Notes under the pieces: model-generated
The model's input: the letters and a program-made list of their open reading frames with translations, nothing else
Told to the model about the DNA's origin: nothing
The model's database searches: none
Made by a program: the position numbers and the translations under genes
Part shown: piece by piece, positions 1 through 8,332 of the stretch
Numbering within the stretch: position 1 is the first letter of the stretch
Layout: every line of letters starts with the position of its first letter
Assembly (NCBI GenBank): GCA_030681525.1
Contig: JAUXSD010000113.1
Location: 1 to 41,431 of the forward strand
Reading direction: 5' to 3'
Origin: Solirubrobacteraceae bacterium
GTDB taxonomy: Bacteria; Actinomycetota; Thermoleophilia; Solirubrobacterales; Solirubrobacteraceae
Length of the DNA: 41,431 nt

Positions 1-219
1 GACGCCCTCGACGCGGCGCGGCAGCAGCCCGTGGTCGTCCTTCAGCGCCTGGTGGATGCCGTCGTGGATCGCCTTGGCCTGGCGGGCCGTGTTGCCCGAG
101 CAGACGAGGAAGAAGTCCGTGTAGCCGAGGACGCCGCGCACGTCGAGCTCGACGACGTCGATCGCCTTCTTGTCGGCCGCGAGCGCGGCGATGGTCTCTG
201 CAAGCTCCTCTGGCGTCAT
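1..219 (-). CDS. rsfS: Ribosomal silencing factor RsfS (partial, C-terminus off window)
   Basis: RsfS binds ribosomal protein L14 and blocks joining of the ribosomal subunits when nutrients are short. The visible 73 residues begin MTPEELAETIAALAADKKA and continue through VVELDVRGVLGYTDFFLVCSGN and TARQAKAI, the conserved core of the RsfS/DUF143 family. The gene continues past base 1, so about the last third is missing. The ATG at 219 overlaps the TGA stop of nadD as ATGA, indicating translational coupling. The nadD-rsfS order is common in many bacteria. Identification rests on the family motif and the neighbour; I am confident. Confidence 0.93.
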   Translation of the reverse strand, partial: MTPEELAETIAALAADKKAIDVVELDVRGVLGYTDFFLVCSGNTARQAKAIHDGIHQALKDDHGLLPRRVEGV

Positions 220-815
220 CGGTACAGCCTTCCACGAGCGATGTGCTCGGCAACGGGTTCAGGGACGAGATAGCGGATGCTGCGGCCCTCGGCGACACGG
301 CGCCGGATCTGCGAGGACGAGATGTCCAGGCGCGGCATGTCGAAGAAGACCGGGGGCGGAGCGTCGGGAAAGCTCATGCGCAGGCGCTCGGCGACGTCCT
401 CCTGGACGGTCCCCTCGCGTTCTGCCACGGCGAGCGAGGCCAGTTCGAGGACCGTCTCCGGCTCGCGCCAGGACGGCAGTCCGAGGGCGATGTCGCCCCC
501 CACGATGAAGGTCAGGTCGTCCTCCGGCGTCTGCGCATGCAGTGCGCGCAGCGTATCGACCGTGTACGACGAACCGCCGCGGCGCACCTCCAGATCGCAG
601 ACGCCGAGGCGCTCGTCGCCCGCCACGGCGAGGCGGCAGAGCTCCAGGCGCTCCTGCGGTCCGGGGTCGCGCTCGGCGTCCTTGTGCGGCGGCTTGGCCA
701 CGGGCGTCAGCAGCACGCGCTCGAGGCCGAGCTGCGCCGCGGCCTCCGACGCGCACACGAGATGGGCCAGATGCGGCGGATTGAAGCTCCCGCCGAGGAT
801 GCCGATGCGCGCCAC
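216..815 (-). CDS. nadD: Nicotinate-nucleotide adenylyltransferase
   Basis: NadD adenylylates nicotinate mononucleotide with ATP to give deamido-NAD, a cytoplasmic step of NAD synthesis. The 199-residue protein has the nucleotidyltransferase signature GGSFNPPHLAH at residues 8-18 (the HxGH-like site) and the C-terminal ISSSQIR motif at about 165-171, which binds ATP phosphates. Length is normal for the family. The start is a GTG; the fold begins at once with ARIGILGGS, so no upstream start is needed. The gene lies 15 bases after proA and its stop overlaps the rsfS start, so proA-nadD-rsfS are probably read together. Confidence 0.96.
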   Translation of the reverse strand: MARIGILGGSFNPPHLAHLVCASEAAAQLGLERVLLTPVAKPPHKDAERDPGPQERLELCRLAVAGDERLGVCDLEVRRGGSSYTVDTLRALHAQTPEDDLTFIVGGDIALGLPSWREPETVLELASLAVAEREGTVQEDVAERLRMSFPDAPPPVFFDMPRLDISSSQIRRRVAEGRSIRYLVPEPVAEHIARGRLYR

Positions 816-830
816 GCGGCTAGATCGCGG

Positions 831-2102
831 TCACGGCCGCACGTGGCCGTCGCCGACGACCACGTACTTGAACGTGCACAGCTCGCGGACGCCGATCGGG
901 CCGCGGGCGTGAAGCTTCTGCGTCGAGTTGCCGATCTCGGCGCCCATCCCGAACTCGCCGCCGTCGGTGAAGCGCGTCGACGCGTTGATGTACACGCAGG
1001 CCGCGTCCACGCCGCGCTCGAAGGCGCGGGCGGCGACGGTGTCGCGCGTCACGATCGCCTCGGAGTGCCCGGAGCCGTGCCGGTTGACGTGCTCGATCGC
1101 CTCCTGCACCGAATCGACGATTCGCACGGCCAGCACGAGCGCGAGGAACTCCGTGTCCCAGTCATCGTCGGTCGCGTCCTGCAGGGACCCGGCCAGGTCG
1201 CCGGCCAGCGCCCGCGTACGGCCGTCGACGCGCAGCTGCACCCCGGCCCCGCGCAGGGCGGCCAGCGCGCGCGGCAGGAAGGCCGGCGCCGCGGCGCTGT
1301 GCACGAGCAGCGTCTCGGCGGCGTTGCAGACGCTCGGCTTCTGGACCTTGGCGTTGAGGATGATCGCCTCGGCGGCGTCGAGGTCGGCCGACGCGTCGAC
1401 GAAGACGTGGCAGTTGCCCGAGGCGGCGTAGATCACCGGCACCGTGGCGACGGACTTCAGCGCCGCCTTCAGCCCCTCTCCCCCGCGCGGGAAGATCAGG
1501 TCGACGACGCCGTCCTGCGTCGCCAGCTCCGCCAGCTCCGCGCGACCGCCGCCCGCCACGAGGCCGATGGCGCCGTCGGGCACGCCGGCCGAGCTCGCCG
1601 CCTGCGCCGCGATCGCCGCCAGCACGGCGTTGGAGTGAGCCGCCGACGACGACCCGCGCAGCACGACGGCGTTGCCGGACTTCAGACACAGCGACGCGGC
1701 GTCGATCGTGACGTTCGGGCGCGCCTCGTAGACGACCGCCACGACGCCGAACGGCACGCGCAGCATCCGCACGTCCAGGCCGTTGGCCAGGCGCCTGCCC
1801 TCGATCACCTCGCCGACGGGATCGGGCAGCGCGGCGATCGCGCGCGTGCCGGCGGCGATCGCGGCGATCCGCGCCGGATCGAGCGCCAGGCGGTCGAGCA
1901 GCGCGTCGCCGATGCCGGCCGCCCGGCCGGCTTGCATGTCGCGCTGATTGGCCTCGACGATCTCGTCGGTACGAGCGAGCAGCGCGTCGGCGATCGCTGC
2001 CAGCGCCGCGTTCTTCGTGTCGGTGTCCAGGGCCGCCAGCGTCCGGGCGGCGGCGCGCGCCTGCAGGCAGATCTCGGAGACCGTGTGGGTCGCAGTCGCC
2101 AT
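831..2102 (-). CDS. proA: Glutamate-5-semialdehyde dehydrogenase (gamma-glutamyl phosphate reductase)
   Basis: ProA reduces gamma-glutamyl phosphate with NADPH to glutamate semialdehyde, the second step of proline synthesis. The 423-residue protein is full length for the family. The active-site cysteine is C259 in the stretch AKVQKPSVCNAAETLL, and the nucleotide-binding region around KSGNAVVLRGSSSA is intact. ATG start at 2102. The gene is 41 bases downstream of proB, whose product makes its substrate. A TACCCT hexamer (2110-2115) sits 7 bases before the ATG, so proA may also have its own leaderless transcript besides read-through from proB. Confidence 0.97.
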   Translation of the reverse strand: MATATHTVSEICLQARAAARTLAALDTDTKNAALAAIADALLARTDEIVEANQRDMQAGRAAGIGDALLDRLALDPARIAAIAAGTRAIAALPDPVGEVIEGRRLANGLDVRMLRVPFGVVAVVYEARPNVTIDAASLCLKSGNAVVLRGSSSAAHSNAVLAAIAAQAASSAGVPDGAIGLVAGGGRAELAELATQDGVVDLIFPRGGEGLKAALKSVATVPVIYAASGNCHVFVDASADLDAAEAIILNAKVQKPSVCNAAETLLVHSAAAPAFLPRALAALRGAGVQLRVDGRTRALAGDLAGSLQDATDDDWDTEFLALVLAVRIVDSVQEAIEHVNRHGSGHSEAIVTRDTVAARAFERGVDAACVYINASTRFTDGGEFGMGAEIGNSTQKLHARGPIGVRELCTFKYVVVGDGHVRP

Positions 2103-2109
2103 CTGACGA

Positions 2110-2115
2110 AGGGTA
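2110..2115 (-). promoter_or_regulatory. Candidate -10 element, leaderless proA start
   Basis: On the minus strand TACCCT lies 7 bases before the proA ATG, and no Shine-Dalgarno sequence is seen between. It fits the TANNNT-N6-9-start pattern found before many genes in this window. A matching -35 was not established. Confidence 0.4.
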
Positions 2116-2143
2116 CGTCAGTCGGCCAGGGCGCCGCCGCCGC

Positions 2144-3235
2144 TCAGCTGAGCACGAAGTAGTCGCGGTGGATCGCCTCGTCGGTCGCGCGCGGCAGCAC
2201 CTCGCGCACGGCGGCGGACTTCATCCCCTTGACCTGGCCGAGCTCGTCGGCGGCGTAGTTGCAGATCCCCTTGCCGATGACGATCGCGCCGTGCGCGACC
2301 TGGACGGCGTCGCCGGCGTCGAACGAGCCGCGCACCTCGGTGATCCCGACCGGCAGCCGCGCGGTGCCGCCGTCGCGCAGCGCCCGCGCGGCGCCGGCGT
2401 CGACTACGCCGGTGCCGCGCGCCGGCTTGGCGTAGCGCAGCCACAGCTTGAACGACGAGTAGCGCGCCTCGCCGGCGTGAAAGCGCGTGCCCTCCGCCGC
2501 ACCGTCGAGCACGGCGGTCAGGGCGCCGTCGCGCAGCCCGCTGCAGATGACGGTCTCGATGCCGCCCGCGGTCGCCATCTCGGCGGCGACGACCTTCGAG
2601 CGCATCCCGCCCGTGCCCAGCGGCGACGTGGTGTGGCCGATCGCGAGGTCGCCGAGGGCGGCGAAGTCGGTCACCGACGGCACGAGCCGGGCCCCGGGAT
2701 CGGTCCGCGGGCTGGCGGTGAACAGCCCGTCGACGTCGGTCAGCAGCACGAGCAGGTCGGCGCCCACGAGCATCGCCACCTGGGCGGCGAGGAAGTCGTT
2801 GTCGCCGAACGAGATCTCGTCGGTCGTCGTCGTGTCGTTCTCGTTGATGACCGGCAGCACGCGCCAGTCGAGCAGCTTGTTCAGCGTGCCGCGCGCGTTG
2901 AGGTAGTGCGTGCGCGCGCTCATGTCGAAGAACGTCAGCAGCACCTGCGCCGAGGTGATGCCGTGCGCGCGCAGCAGCTCGTCGTACACGCGGTAGAGCT
3001 TGCCCTGGCCGATCGCGCTCGCCGCCTGGAGGTCCTCGATCGCCCGGGCCCGGGGCGGCAGCCCCATGACGCGCATGCCGCGCGCGATCGCGCCGCTCGT
3101 GACGAGCACGACGTCGTGACCGGCGGCGTGACGCGCCGCGGCCTCCGCGCAGATGCGCTCGATGACGGCGGCGCGCAGCTCGCCGTCGTCCTCGGCGACG
3201 ATGCTCGAACCGAGCTTGATGACGTAGCGGGCCAT
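2144..3235 (-). CDS. proB: Glutamate 5-kinase with C-terminal PUA domain
   Basis: ProB phosphorylates glutamate to gamma-glutamyl phosphate, the committed and usually proline-inhibited step of proline synthesis. I start it at the ATG at 3235 (MARYVIKLGSS), giving 363 residues, the usual length; the reading frame is open further upstream but that extension is Arg/Ala-rich and not protein-like. Kinase motifs visible are VTSGAIARG, INENDT, GDNDFLAA and GTGGMRSK. A PUA domain occupies the last 80 or so residues (from about GTGVVDAGAARALRDGG). It lies 56 bases after the secreted glycosidase gene and 41 before proA. A TAAGCT hexamer ten bases upstream of the ATG could be a -10 element. Confidence 0.96.
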   Translation of the reverse strand: MARYVIKLGSSIVAEDDGELRAAVIERICAEAAARHAAGHDVVLVTSGAIARGMRVMGLPPRARAIEDLQAASAIGQGKLYRVYDELLRAHGITSAQVLLTFFDMSARTHYLNARGTLNKLLDWRVLPVINENDTTTTDEISFGDNDFLAAQVAMLVGADLLVLLTDVDGLFTASPRTDPGARLVPSVTDFAALGDLAIGHTTSPLGTGGMRSKVVAAEMATAGGIETVICSGLRDGALTAVLDGAAEGTRFHAGEARYSSFKLWLRYAKPARGTGVVDAGAARALRDGGTARLPVGITEVRGSFDAGDAVQVAHGAIVIGKGICNYAADELGQVKGMKSAAVREVLPRATDEAIHRDYFVLS

Positions 3236-3291
3236 GCGCGCAGTGAGCTTACGCGCGCATGGCCGCCGCGCCGGTACGTCGCGTCGGTCGC

Positions 3292-4926
3292 CTACCCCAG
3301 CTTCGTGGGCAGCGAGTAGTTGCCGATCTTGCCGGCCTCGGCGTCCCAGTAGGCCGCGGCGTACTCGCCGCCCGGGCCGGGCACCGGCACCGTGCCGGTG
3401 AAGAAGTTGCGCGGGCTCGTGGTCACGAACTCCGTGAGCTGCTGCCAGGGCTCCCTCGGCGCGGGCCGCCACAGGAACAGGAGCGTGTCCGACCCGGCGT
3501 TGGGCCGGAAGCGGGCCTGCCCCCAGAAGCCGACCGTGCCCTCGCCCGCCGGAAAGACGACGAGCGGGAACGAGTAGGCGTAGGCCGCCGGCTTGGCGCG
3601 GTTGCGCGTGTTGTAGAGGCCCGACTGGTACGTGAACCAGTACTCCCGGGAACCGACCTTGTACTTCTTGCGGGTGACCGGGGAGCGCCGCAGCGGCGCG
3701 GCGTCCTTGAGCAGGAACTGCGTGGTCGCCGCCACCCGCGGATCGTTGAAGGCGAGGAACTCCGCGAGCTGGTTGAACTCGGCCTGGCGGAAGAGCGGGA
3801 TGCCGTTGCGCGGGTCGGGCTCGCTCTCGTAGCCGAACTCCGTCAGGAAGATCGGCAGACCGGCGGCGATCTTGCCGCCCGACTGCGCCGACAGCGTGTC
3901 GAGGATCGGCCCGAGCGTGCCGATGTTGCCCATCGTGACCTCGTCCGGGCTGGCCGGCGCCTTCGTCGGCGCGTTCTTCTTCGTGTAGGGATGGTGGGCG
4001 AAGGCCGTGGCCTTCAGCGTCGGGTTCTTCACGAAGTCCTGACAGCGCCGGCGCGCCGCGTCCTCACCCGCGTAGGGCGTTCCGTCGGGCTTGAGGCACA
4101 GCATCTCGCGCAGGAACGGGACGGGCCGCAGGCCGTTGCGCGGCCCGGTCTGGGTCGAGCCCATCGGCGCCGTCTCGCCGAGGAGGATCGGGTCGTTGCC
4201 GTGGCCGGAGCGCTCGAGGCCCTGGACGCCCGCCTGGTGCAGCTGGCGGTAGAGCGCGGGCGCGACGGGGACGTTGACGCCGTCGACGCGCTCCCACTGC
4301 GGCGACAGCCATCCGGCCTGGTTGGGCTCGTTCCACAGCGACCACATGGACACCCGCGGCAGCGGCCGGCGGATCGCGTTCTCGTCGCGGTAGGTGCCCG
4401 AGTAGCGCTTGCCGACGGCCTCGACGAAGCTGCGGAAGCGCGACGGGTAGGGGCGGTACGTGCCGGCGTTGGCGCGCTGGTTGCGCGGGGCGATCCTGTG
4501 CGCGTAGCTCGGGCCGGGTCCGGTGATCGTGAAGAACACGCGCATGCCGAGCTTCGTGGCCTCCTTGACGAGGTTGTCGTAGCGGTCCCAGTTGCGCGTC
4601 GGGTACGTGCGCGGGTCGTTCGCCTTGAAGCGCCTCCGCTGTGCCCGCGCCCGGTCCTGAAGCTTCTTGCCCTTGAGGCGCTTGATCTCCTTGTTGGTCA
4701 GATCGGCACCCTCGGCGGCGGTCCGCCAGAGCACGGTCGCGCGCACGGCGTCGACGCCCATCGAGCGCATCGTCACCAGCGTGCGCGTCTGCGTGACGTT
4801 GTCGCGGTACAGCAGCTGGTCGTCGTCCATCATGATCGACGCCTGGTCGGGTGAGGCCTGCGCCGCGGCCGGCGCGCAGAGGCACGCGAGCAGGACGGTC
4901 AGGGCTGTGACGTTTCGGAATCTCAT
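3292..4926 (-). CDS. Secreted clan-A-type glycoside hydrolase (TIM barrel)
   Basis: The 544-residue protein starts with a signal peptide (MRFRNVTALTVLLACLCAPAA, predicted cleavage near AQA-SPDQ). The rest looks like a (beta/alpha)8 glycosidase of the GH5/GH39/GH53 type: MWSLWNEPNQAGW (near residue 190) carries the NEP acid/base glutamate and IFLTEFGYES (near 360) carries the nucleophile glutamate. Further catalytic-face motifs include AFAHHPY. A C-terminal beta-rich segment of about 90 residues (VVFPAGEGTVGFWGQAR onward) may be a small accessory domain. Substrate cannot be told from sequence; cell-wall or plant polysaccharide are both possible. It sits between obgE and proB, where it is not functionally expected. 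TACGGT at 4936-4941 is nine bases before the ATG and may be its -10. Confidence 0.85.
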   Translation of the reverse strand: MRFRNVTALTVLLACLCAPAAAQASPDQASIMMDDDQLLYRDNVTQTRTLVTMRSMGVDAVRATVLWRTAAEGADLTNKEIKRLKGKKLQDRARAQRRRFKANDPRTYPTRNWDRYDNLVKEATKLGMRVFFTITGPGPSYAHRIAPRNQRANAGTYRPYPSRFRSFVEAVGKRYSGTYRDENAIRRPLPRVSMWSLWNEPNQAGWLSPQWERVDGVNVPVAPALYRQLHQAGVQGLERSGHGNDPILLGETAPMGSTQTGPRNGLRPVPFLREMLCLKPDGTPYAGEDAARRRCQDFVKNPTLKATAFAHHPYTKKNAPTKAPASPDEVTMGNIGTLGPILDTLSAQSGGKIAAGLPIFLTEFGYESEPDPRNGIPLFRQAEFNQLAEFLAFNDPRVAATTQFLLKDAAPLRRSPVTRKKYKVGSREYWFTYQSGLYNTRNRAKPAAYAYSFPLVVFPAGEGTVGFWGQARFRPNAGSDTLLFLWRPAPREPWQQLTEFVTTSPRNFFTGTVPVPGPGGEYAAAYWDAEAGKIGNYSLPTKLG

Positions 4927-4977
4927 CGGCGCGAAACCGTAACACCGGGCTGGAGGCGAAGGTTGCGCCGCCTCGTG

Positions 4978-6273
4978 CTATCCGGGATGCAGCTCGAACA
5001 TGATTCCGGCGATCTCGACGTCGTCGCCGGGCTCGAAGCCCTGCGCCTCGAGCGCGCTGATGATCCCCATCCGGCGCAGCCGCCCCTCGACGTGCGCGAG
5101 CGCCTCGTCGTTGTCGAGGTCGTGGCGCATGAGCAGCCTCTCGACGCCGTCGCCCTCCACGCGAAACACGCCGTCGTCGAGGCGCTCCACGCGGAAGCCG
5201 CGGTTCGCCGCCGGGCGAAAGACGCGGTGCTCGACGCTGGGCGAGTCCTCCGCGAGGGCATCGGCCGGGTGCACGGCACCGCTGAGCGGGACGCGGCGCA
5301 GCAGCTCGCGGGCGAGCTCGTCGGTGCCGGCGCCGGTCGCCGACGAGGTCACGAGCACCGGCACCTCGTCGCCGAGGCGCTCGCGCCATCGCGCCGCCGC
5401 CGCCTGGGCCTCGTCCGCGGGCACGAGGTCGGCCTTCGAGAGCGCCAGCAGGCGCGGCAGCGACGCCAGCCGCGGGTCGTGGGCGCGCAGCTCGGCCTCG
5501 ATCGTGGCGTGGTTGGCGAGCGGATCGGAGCCGTCGAGCGGCGCGAGGTCGAGGACGTGCACGAGCAGGCGCGTGCGCTCGACGTGCGCGAGGAAGTCGT
5601 GGCCGAGGCCGGCGCCGTCGCTGGCGCCCTCGATGAGCCCCGGGATGTCGGCGATGATGAGCTGGCGATCGGGGCCGTCGAGCGTGCCGAGCACCGGCTC
5701 GAGCGTCGTGAAGGGATACGCCGCGACCTTCGGCGCCGCCCGCGTCATGCGCCCCAGCAGCGAGGACTTGCCGGCGTTGGGCAGCCCGACGAGGCCGACG
5801 TCGGCCAGCAGCTTGAGGCGCAGGTCGATCCAGCCCTCCTCGCCGGGCAGGCCGCGCTCGCGCAGGCGCGGCGCCTGGATCGTCGAGCTGGCGAACTTCT
5901 TGTTGCCGCGCCCGCCGGCGCCGCCGCGAGCGACGACGACGCGCTGGCCGGGGACGACGAGATCGTGCGTGCTGCCGTCCCACGACGCGACCTGCGTGCC
6001 CGGCGGGACGCGAACCTCCAGCGGCGGGCCGTCGGCGCCGTGACGCAGCGCGCCCTCGCCGTGCCCGGCCCGCCTGGCCTTGTAGTGCACGCTGCGCTTG
6101 AAGGACTGCAGGTCGCGCAGCGAGTCGTCGCAGACGAGCACGACGTCGCCGCCATGCCCGCCGTCGCCGCCGTCGGGGCCACCGTGCGGGACGTGCGCCT
6201 CACGCCGAAAGCTCAGGCAGCCGTCGCCGCCGCCGCCTGCCACCACGTTGATGCGCGCCTTGTCGTAGAGCAT
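4978..6273 (-). CDS. obgE: GTPase Obg/CgtA
   Basis: Obg is an essential ribosome-associated GTPase for 50S maturation and stringent-response sensing. The start is ATG at 6273 (MLYDKARINVVAGGGGDGC), giving 431 residues. The frame is open further upstream but overlaps the divergent SDR gene and lacks Obg homology. Domains in order: glycine-rich Obg fold 1-158 (GGPDGGDGGHGG, GGAGGRGN), G domain from about 160 with P-loop GLPNAGKS (163-170), FTT switch I, DIPGLIEGAS (G3), SKAD (G4), and a C-terminal OCT domain of about 75 residues. A GGGAG Shine-Dalgarno sits 4 bases before the ATG. The common rplU-rpmA-obgE order is kept here, but with three small genes between. Confidence 0.97.
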   Translation of the reverse strand: MLYDKARINVVAGGGGDGCLSFRREAHVPHGGPDGGDGGHGGDVVLVCDDSLRDLQSFKRSVHYKARRAGHGEGALRHGADGPPLEVRVPPGTQVASWDGSTHDLVVPGQRVVVARGGAGGRGNKKFASSTIQAPRLRERGLPGEEGWIDLRLKLLADVGLVGLPNAGKSSLLGRMTRAAPKVAAYPFTTLEPVLGTLDGPDRQLIIADIPGLIEGASDGAGLGHDFLAHVERTRLLVHVLDLAPLDGSDPLANHATIEAELRAHDPRLASLPRLLALSKADLVPADEAQAAAARWRERLGDEVPVLVTSSATGAGTDELARELLRRVPLSGAVHPADALAEDSPSVEHRVFRPAANRGFRVERLDDGVFRVEGDGVERLLMRHDLDNDEALAHVEGRLRRMGIISALEAQGFEPGDDVEIAGIMFELHPG

Positions 6274-6332
6274 GTCGCTCCCAACGTTAGGGGGTATCCA
6301 TGCCACGGCCGGACCCCTGCACCTCACCCCAC

Positions 6333-6340
6333 GAAGGAGA
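6333..6340 (+). promoter_or_regulatory. Strong ribosome binding site for the SDR gene
   Basis: GAAGGAGA precedes the ATG at 6344 by three bases. It fixes the start of the short-chain dehydrogenase against an open frame that extends upstream to about 6272. Confidence 0.8.
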
Positions 6341-6343
6341 ACC

Positions 6344-7033
6344 ATGGCCGACGATCCCGTCTTTCTCATCACCGGCGCCTCGAGCGGCATCGGCGCCGCG
6401 ACCGCCCGCCAGGCATCGGCGGCGGGCCACCGGCTCGTGCTCGCCGCGCGCTCGACCGACAAGCTCGAGGCGCTCGCCGACGAGCTCGGCGGCGAGGAGC
6501 GGGCGATCCCCGTCACCTGCGACGTGACGCAGTTCGCCCAGCAGGAGGCGATGGTGCAGGCCGCCATCGATGCGTTCGGCCGCATCGACGTCGCGTTCGC
6601 CAACGCCGGCTTCGGGGCGGCGCGCGGCTTTCTCAAGGAGAGCCCCGAGCAGTGGCGTGACATGGTGCTCACCAACGTCCTGGGCTGCGCGTACACGATC
6701 CGCGCGACGCTGCCCGCACTGAAGGACTCCGTCGGGCACCTGCTGCTGACGAGCTCGGTGGCCGGGCGCCGGGCGCTGCCCGGCTCGCTCTACAGCGCGA
6801 CGAAGCACGCCGTCACCGCGATGGCCGAGTCCGCGCGCCAGGAGCTCAACGACACGGGCGTGCGGGTGACCTCGATCGAGCCCGGGATGGTCGACACGCC
6901 GTTCTTCGACAACCCGGTGTCGGACGCGCTCGAGCCCGACGACATCGCCCGTGCGATCATGTTCGCCGTGTCGCAGCCGCCGCACATGGACGTCAACGAG
7001 ATCCTCATCCGGCCGGTCAGCCAGGCGAGCTGA
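6344..7033 (+). CDS. Short-chain dehydrogenase/reductase (classical SDR)
   Basis: Cytoplasmic NAD(P)-dependent oxidoreductase of 229 residues; substrate unknown. The Rossmann cofactor motif GASSGIG is at 11-17, the NAG motif at 87-89 (VAFANAGFG), the structural Asn at N111, and the catalytic triad S137, Y150 and K154 in YSATK. The PGMVDTPF segment near 190 is also typical. A dinucleotide-binding arginine after strand 2 (AARSTDK) suggests NADPH. Start chosen from the strong Shine-Dalgarno. It is divergent from obgE across 70 bases and its stop is one base before the next plus-strand gene, so the two probably form a small operon. Confidence 0.93.
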   Translation: MADDPVFLITGASSGIGAATARQASAAGHRLVLAARSTDKLEALADELGGEERAIPVTCDVTQFAQQEAMVQAAIDAFGRIDVAFANAGFGAARGFLKESPEQWRDMVLTNVLGCAYTIRATLPALKDSVGHLLLTSSVAGRRALPGSLYSATKHAVTAMAESARQELNDTGVRVTSIEPGMVDTPFFDNPVSDALEPDDIARAIMFAVSQPPHMDVNEILIRPVSQAS

Positions 7034-7034
7034 G

Positions 7035-7358
7035 ATGACGCCCGGGCCGAACTTCGCCGGGTTCCCCGACAGGGTGCGGCTCAGCGACTGGCTGCTCGTC
7101 GAGTGGGTCGCCACGGCGAAGCGCGGAGCGTCGTTCCCGGAGCCGTGGTGCCATGCGCACTCGCCGCTGGAGTCGATGGTCCATCAGCTCACCGAGCTCG
7201 GGGTGATGCGCGAGCCGGCGCCGGGGACCGACGTGGCGACGGTCGCGCGCGAGGCGACGGCGGCGGCGCAGGCGTGGATCGCCGAGCACCCGCGCCCCGC
7301 TCCCGAACCGCTGACCACCACGCGCCGGCAGCAGCGAGGCCGGCCCTACGGAATCTGA
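7035..7358 (+). CDS. Hypothetical protein, 107 residues
   Basis: I do not recognise the family. The protein (MTPGPNFAGFPDRVRLSDWL...) is soluble, with an aromatic-rich N-terminal half (DWLLVEWV, FPEPWC), an Ala-rich middle helix and a basic tail (TTTRRQQRGRPYG). The ATG follows the SDR stop by one base and reads GATGACG, so translation is likely coupled to the SDR gene. Its last 13 bases overlap the convergent membrane-protein gene. Codon use looks like its neighbours, with third positions strongly G/C. A shared pathway with the SDR is possible but unproven. Confidence 0.65.
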   Translation: MTPGPNFAGFPDRVRLSDWLLVEWVATAKRGASFPEPWCHAHSPLESMVHQLTELGVMREPAPGTDVATVAREATAAAQAWIAEHPRPAPEPLTTTRRQQRGRPYGI

Positions 7359-7744
7359 TCGGCGGGCGCAGCCACAGCGTCGAGCTGCGCCGCCGCCCAC
7401 AGCTGGCCCGCGGCCGCGGGCAGCGCCATCGCGCTGATCGCGGCGACGGCCACGGGCGACAGGGAGCGCCGCACGGCGACCGTCGCCAGCAGGTCGACGG
7501 CGTCGCAGATCGCCAGGGCGCGCAGCATCCGCCCGGCGACGCGCGGGCGATCGACGACGTGCAGCGCCAGCCCGCCGAGCACAACCTCGCGGATCCCCAG
7601 CGCCCGCGCGGGCGCGGCGACCGCGCCGGCAGCGGCATCGCGGCCGATCCACACGCCGAGGCTCAGCCGCGGTGCCACGAGCAGTCCCGCGCCGATCGCG
7701 ACACGTCCGGCGGCGAGCGCGCGGGCGACGTCCCGCGCGGCCAT
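7346..7744 (-). CDS. Small integral membrane protein, 132 residues
   Basis: Unrecognised membrane protein beginning MAARDVARALAAGRVAIGAG. Three or four hydrophobic helices are visible: about 8-25 (AGRVAIGAGLLVAP), 45-62 (LGIREVVLGGLALHVV), 75-90 and 95-115 (VAVAAISAMALPAAAG). The pattern resembles small four-helix actinobacterial membrane proteins (DUF4267-like), which I can only suggest. The ATG at 7744 lies four bases after the rpmA stop, so it is likely the last gene of the mre-rpm operon. Its 3' end overlaps the convergent hypothetical gene by 13 bases. Confidence 0.7.
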   Translation of the reverse strand: MAARDVARALAAGRVAIGAGLLVAPRLSLGVWIGRDAAAGAVAAPARALGIREVVLGGLALHVVDRPRVAGRMLRALAICDAVDLLATVAVRRSLSPVAVAAISAMALPAAAGQLWAAAQLDAVAAPADQIP

Positions 7745-7748
7745 CTGA

Positions 7749-8009
7749 CTACTCGGCGTCGTGCGGCGCGATCGAGACGATGCGCTTGCCGCGCCGCTGG
7801 CCGAAGACGACCGTGCCCGGCGAACGGGCGTAGAGCGTGTCGTCCTTGCCGATGCCGACCCCGTCACCGGGGCGGAAGCGGGTGCCGCGCTGGCGGACGA
7901 TGATCTCGCCGCCGCTGACGATCTCGCCGGCGAACGTCTTGACGCCGAGGCGCTGGGCGTTGGAGTCGCGCCCGTTGCGGGAGGAGCCGAGCCCCTTCTT
8001 ATGTGCCAT
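7749..8009 (-). CDS. rpmA: 50S ribosomal protein bL27
   Basis: bL27 reaches toward the peptidyl-transferase centre through its N-terminal tail. The 86-residue product [20 protein letters not shown] and the block [20 protein letters not shown] are diagnostic. There is no Firmicutes-type N-terminal extension needing cleavage; the mature start MAHKKG is encoded directly. The ATG shares one base with the rplU stop (TAATG), which shows tight coupling of the two ribosomal proteins. Confidence 0.98.
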   Translation of the reverse strand: MAHKKGLGSSRNGRDSNAQRLGVKTFAGEIVSGGEIIVRQRGTRFRPGDGVGIGKDDTLYARSPGTVVFGQRRGKRIVSIAPHDAE

Positions 8010-8317
8010 TAGCCCTTCACTTCCGTGATCTCCAAGCGGGTCAGCTCCTGCCGGTGTCCCGTCGTGCGCTTGTAGCCGCGCTTGGGCTTGAACTTGAACA
8101 CGCGCAGCTTCTCGCCGCGCTCGTGGGCCACGATGCGGGCCTTGACCGAGACCTTCTTGAGGCCGTCGGTGTCGAAGACGGCGTCGTCGGCCGCGTACAG
8201 CAGCGGCGCGAGCACGACGGTCGCGCCCTCTTCCTCGGGCAGCCGCTCGACGAGCAGGGTCTGCCCCTCCTCGACGCGGTACTGCTTGCCGCCGGTCTTG
8301 ACGATTGCGTAGGCCAT
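8009..8317 (-). CDS. rplU: 50S ribosomal protein bL21
   Basis: bL21 is a 23S rRNA-binding protein of the large subunit. The 102-residue product begins [19 protein letters not shown] and ends with the signature [15 protein letters not shown]. Length is normal. The ATG is 15 bases after the RNase E/G stop. The intervening sequence is pyrimidine-rich (CCTTCTTTTC) with no recognisable Shine-Dalgarno, which is odd for a highly expressed gene. rplU-rpmA is the usual pair. Confidence 0.97.
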   Translation of the reverse strand: MAYAIVKTGGKQYRVEEGQTLLVERLPEEEGATVVLAPLLYAADDAVFDTDGLKKVSVKARIVAHERGEKLRVFKFKPKRGYKRTTGHRQELTRLEITEVKG

Positions 8318-8332
8318 GATGAAAAGAAGGTC

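Noticed and set aside
243-2162. Long plus-strand open frame over nadD and proA
   Set aside because: Translation is Arg/Ala/Asp-rich without recognisable motifs; both minus-strand genes are complete with active sites.
6274-6696. N-terminal extension of Obg
   Set aside because: It is antisense to the SDR gene, Ser/Ala-rich, and Obg proteins begin at the MLYDKARI-type sequence.
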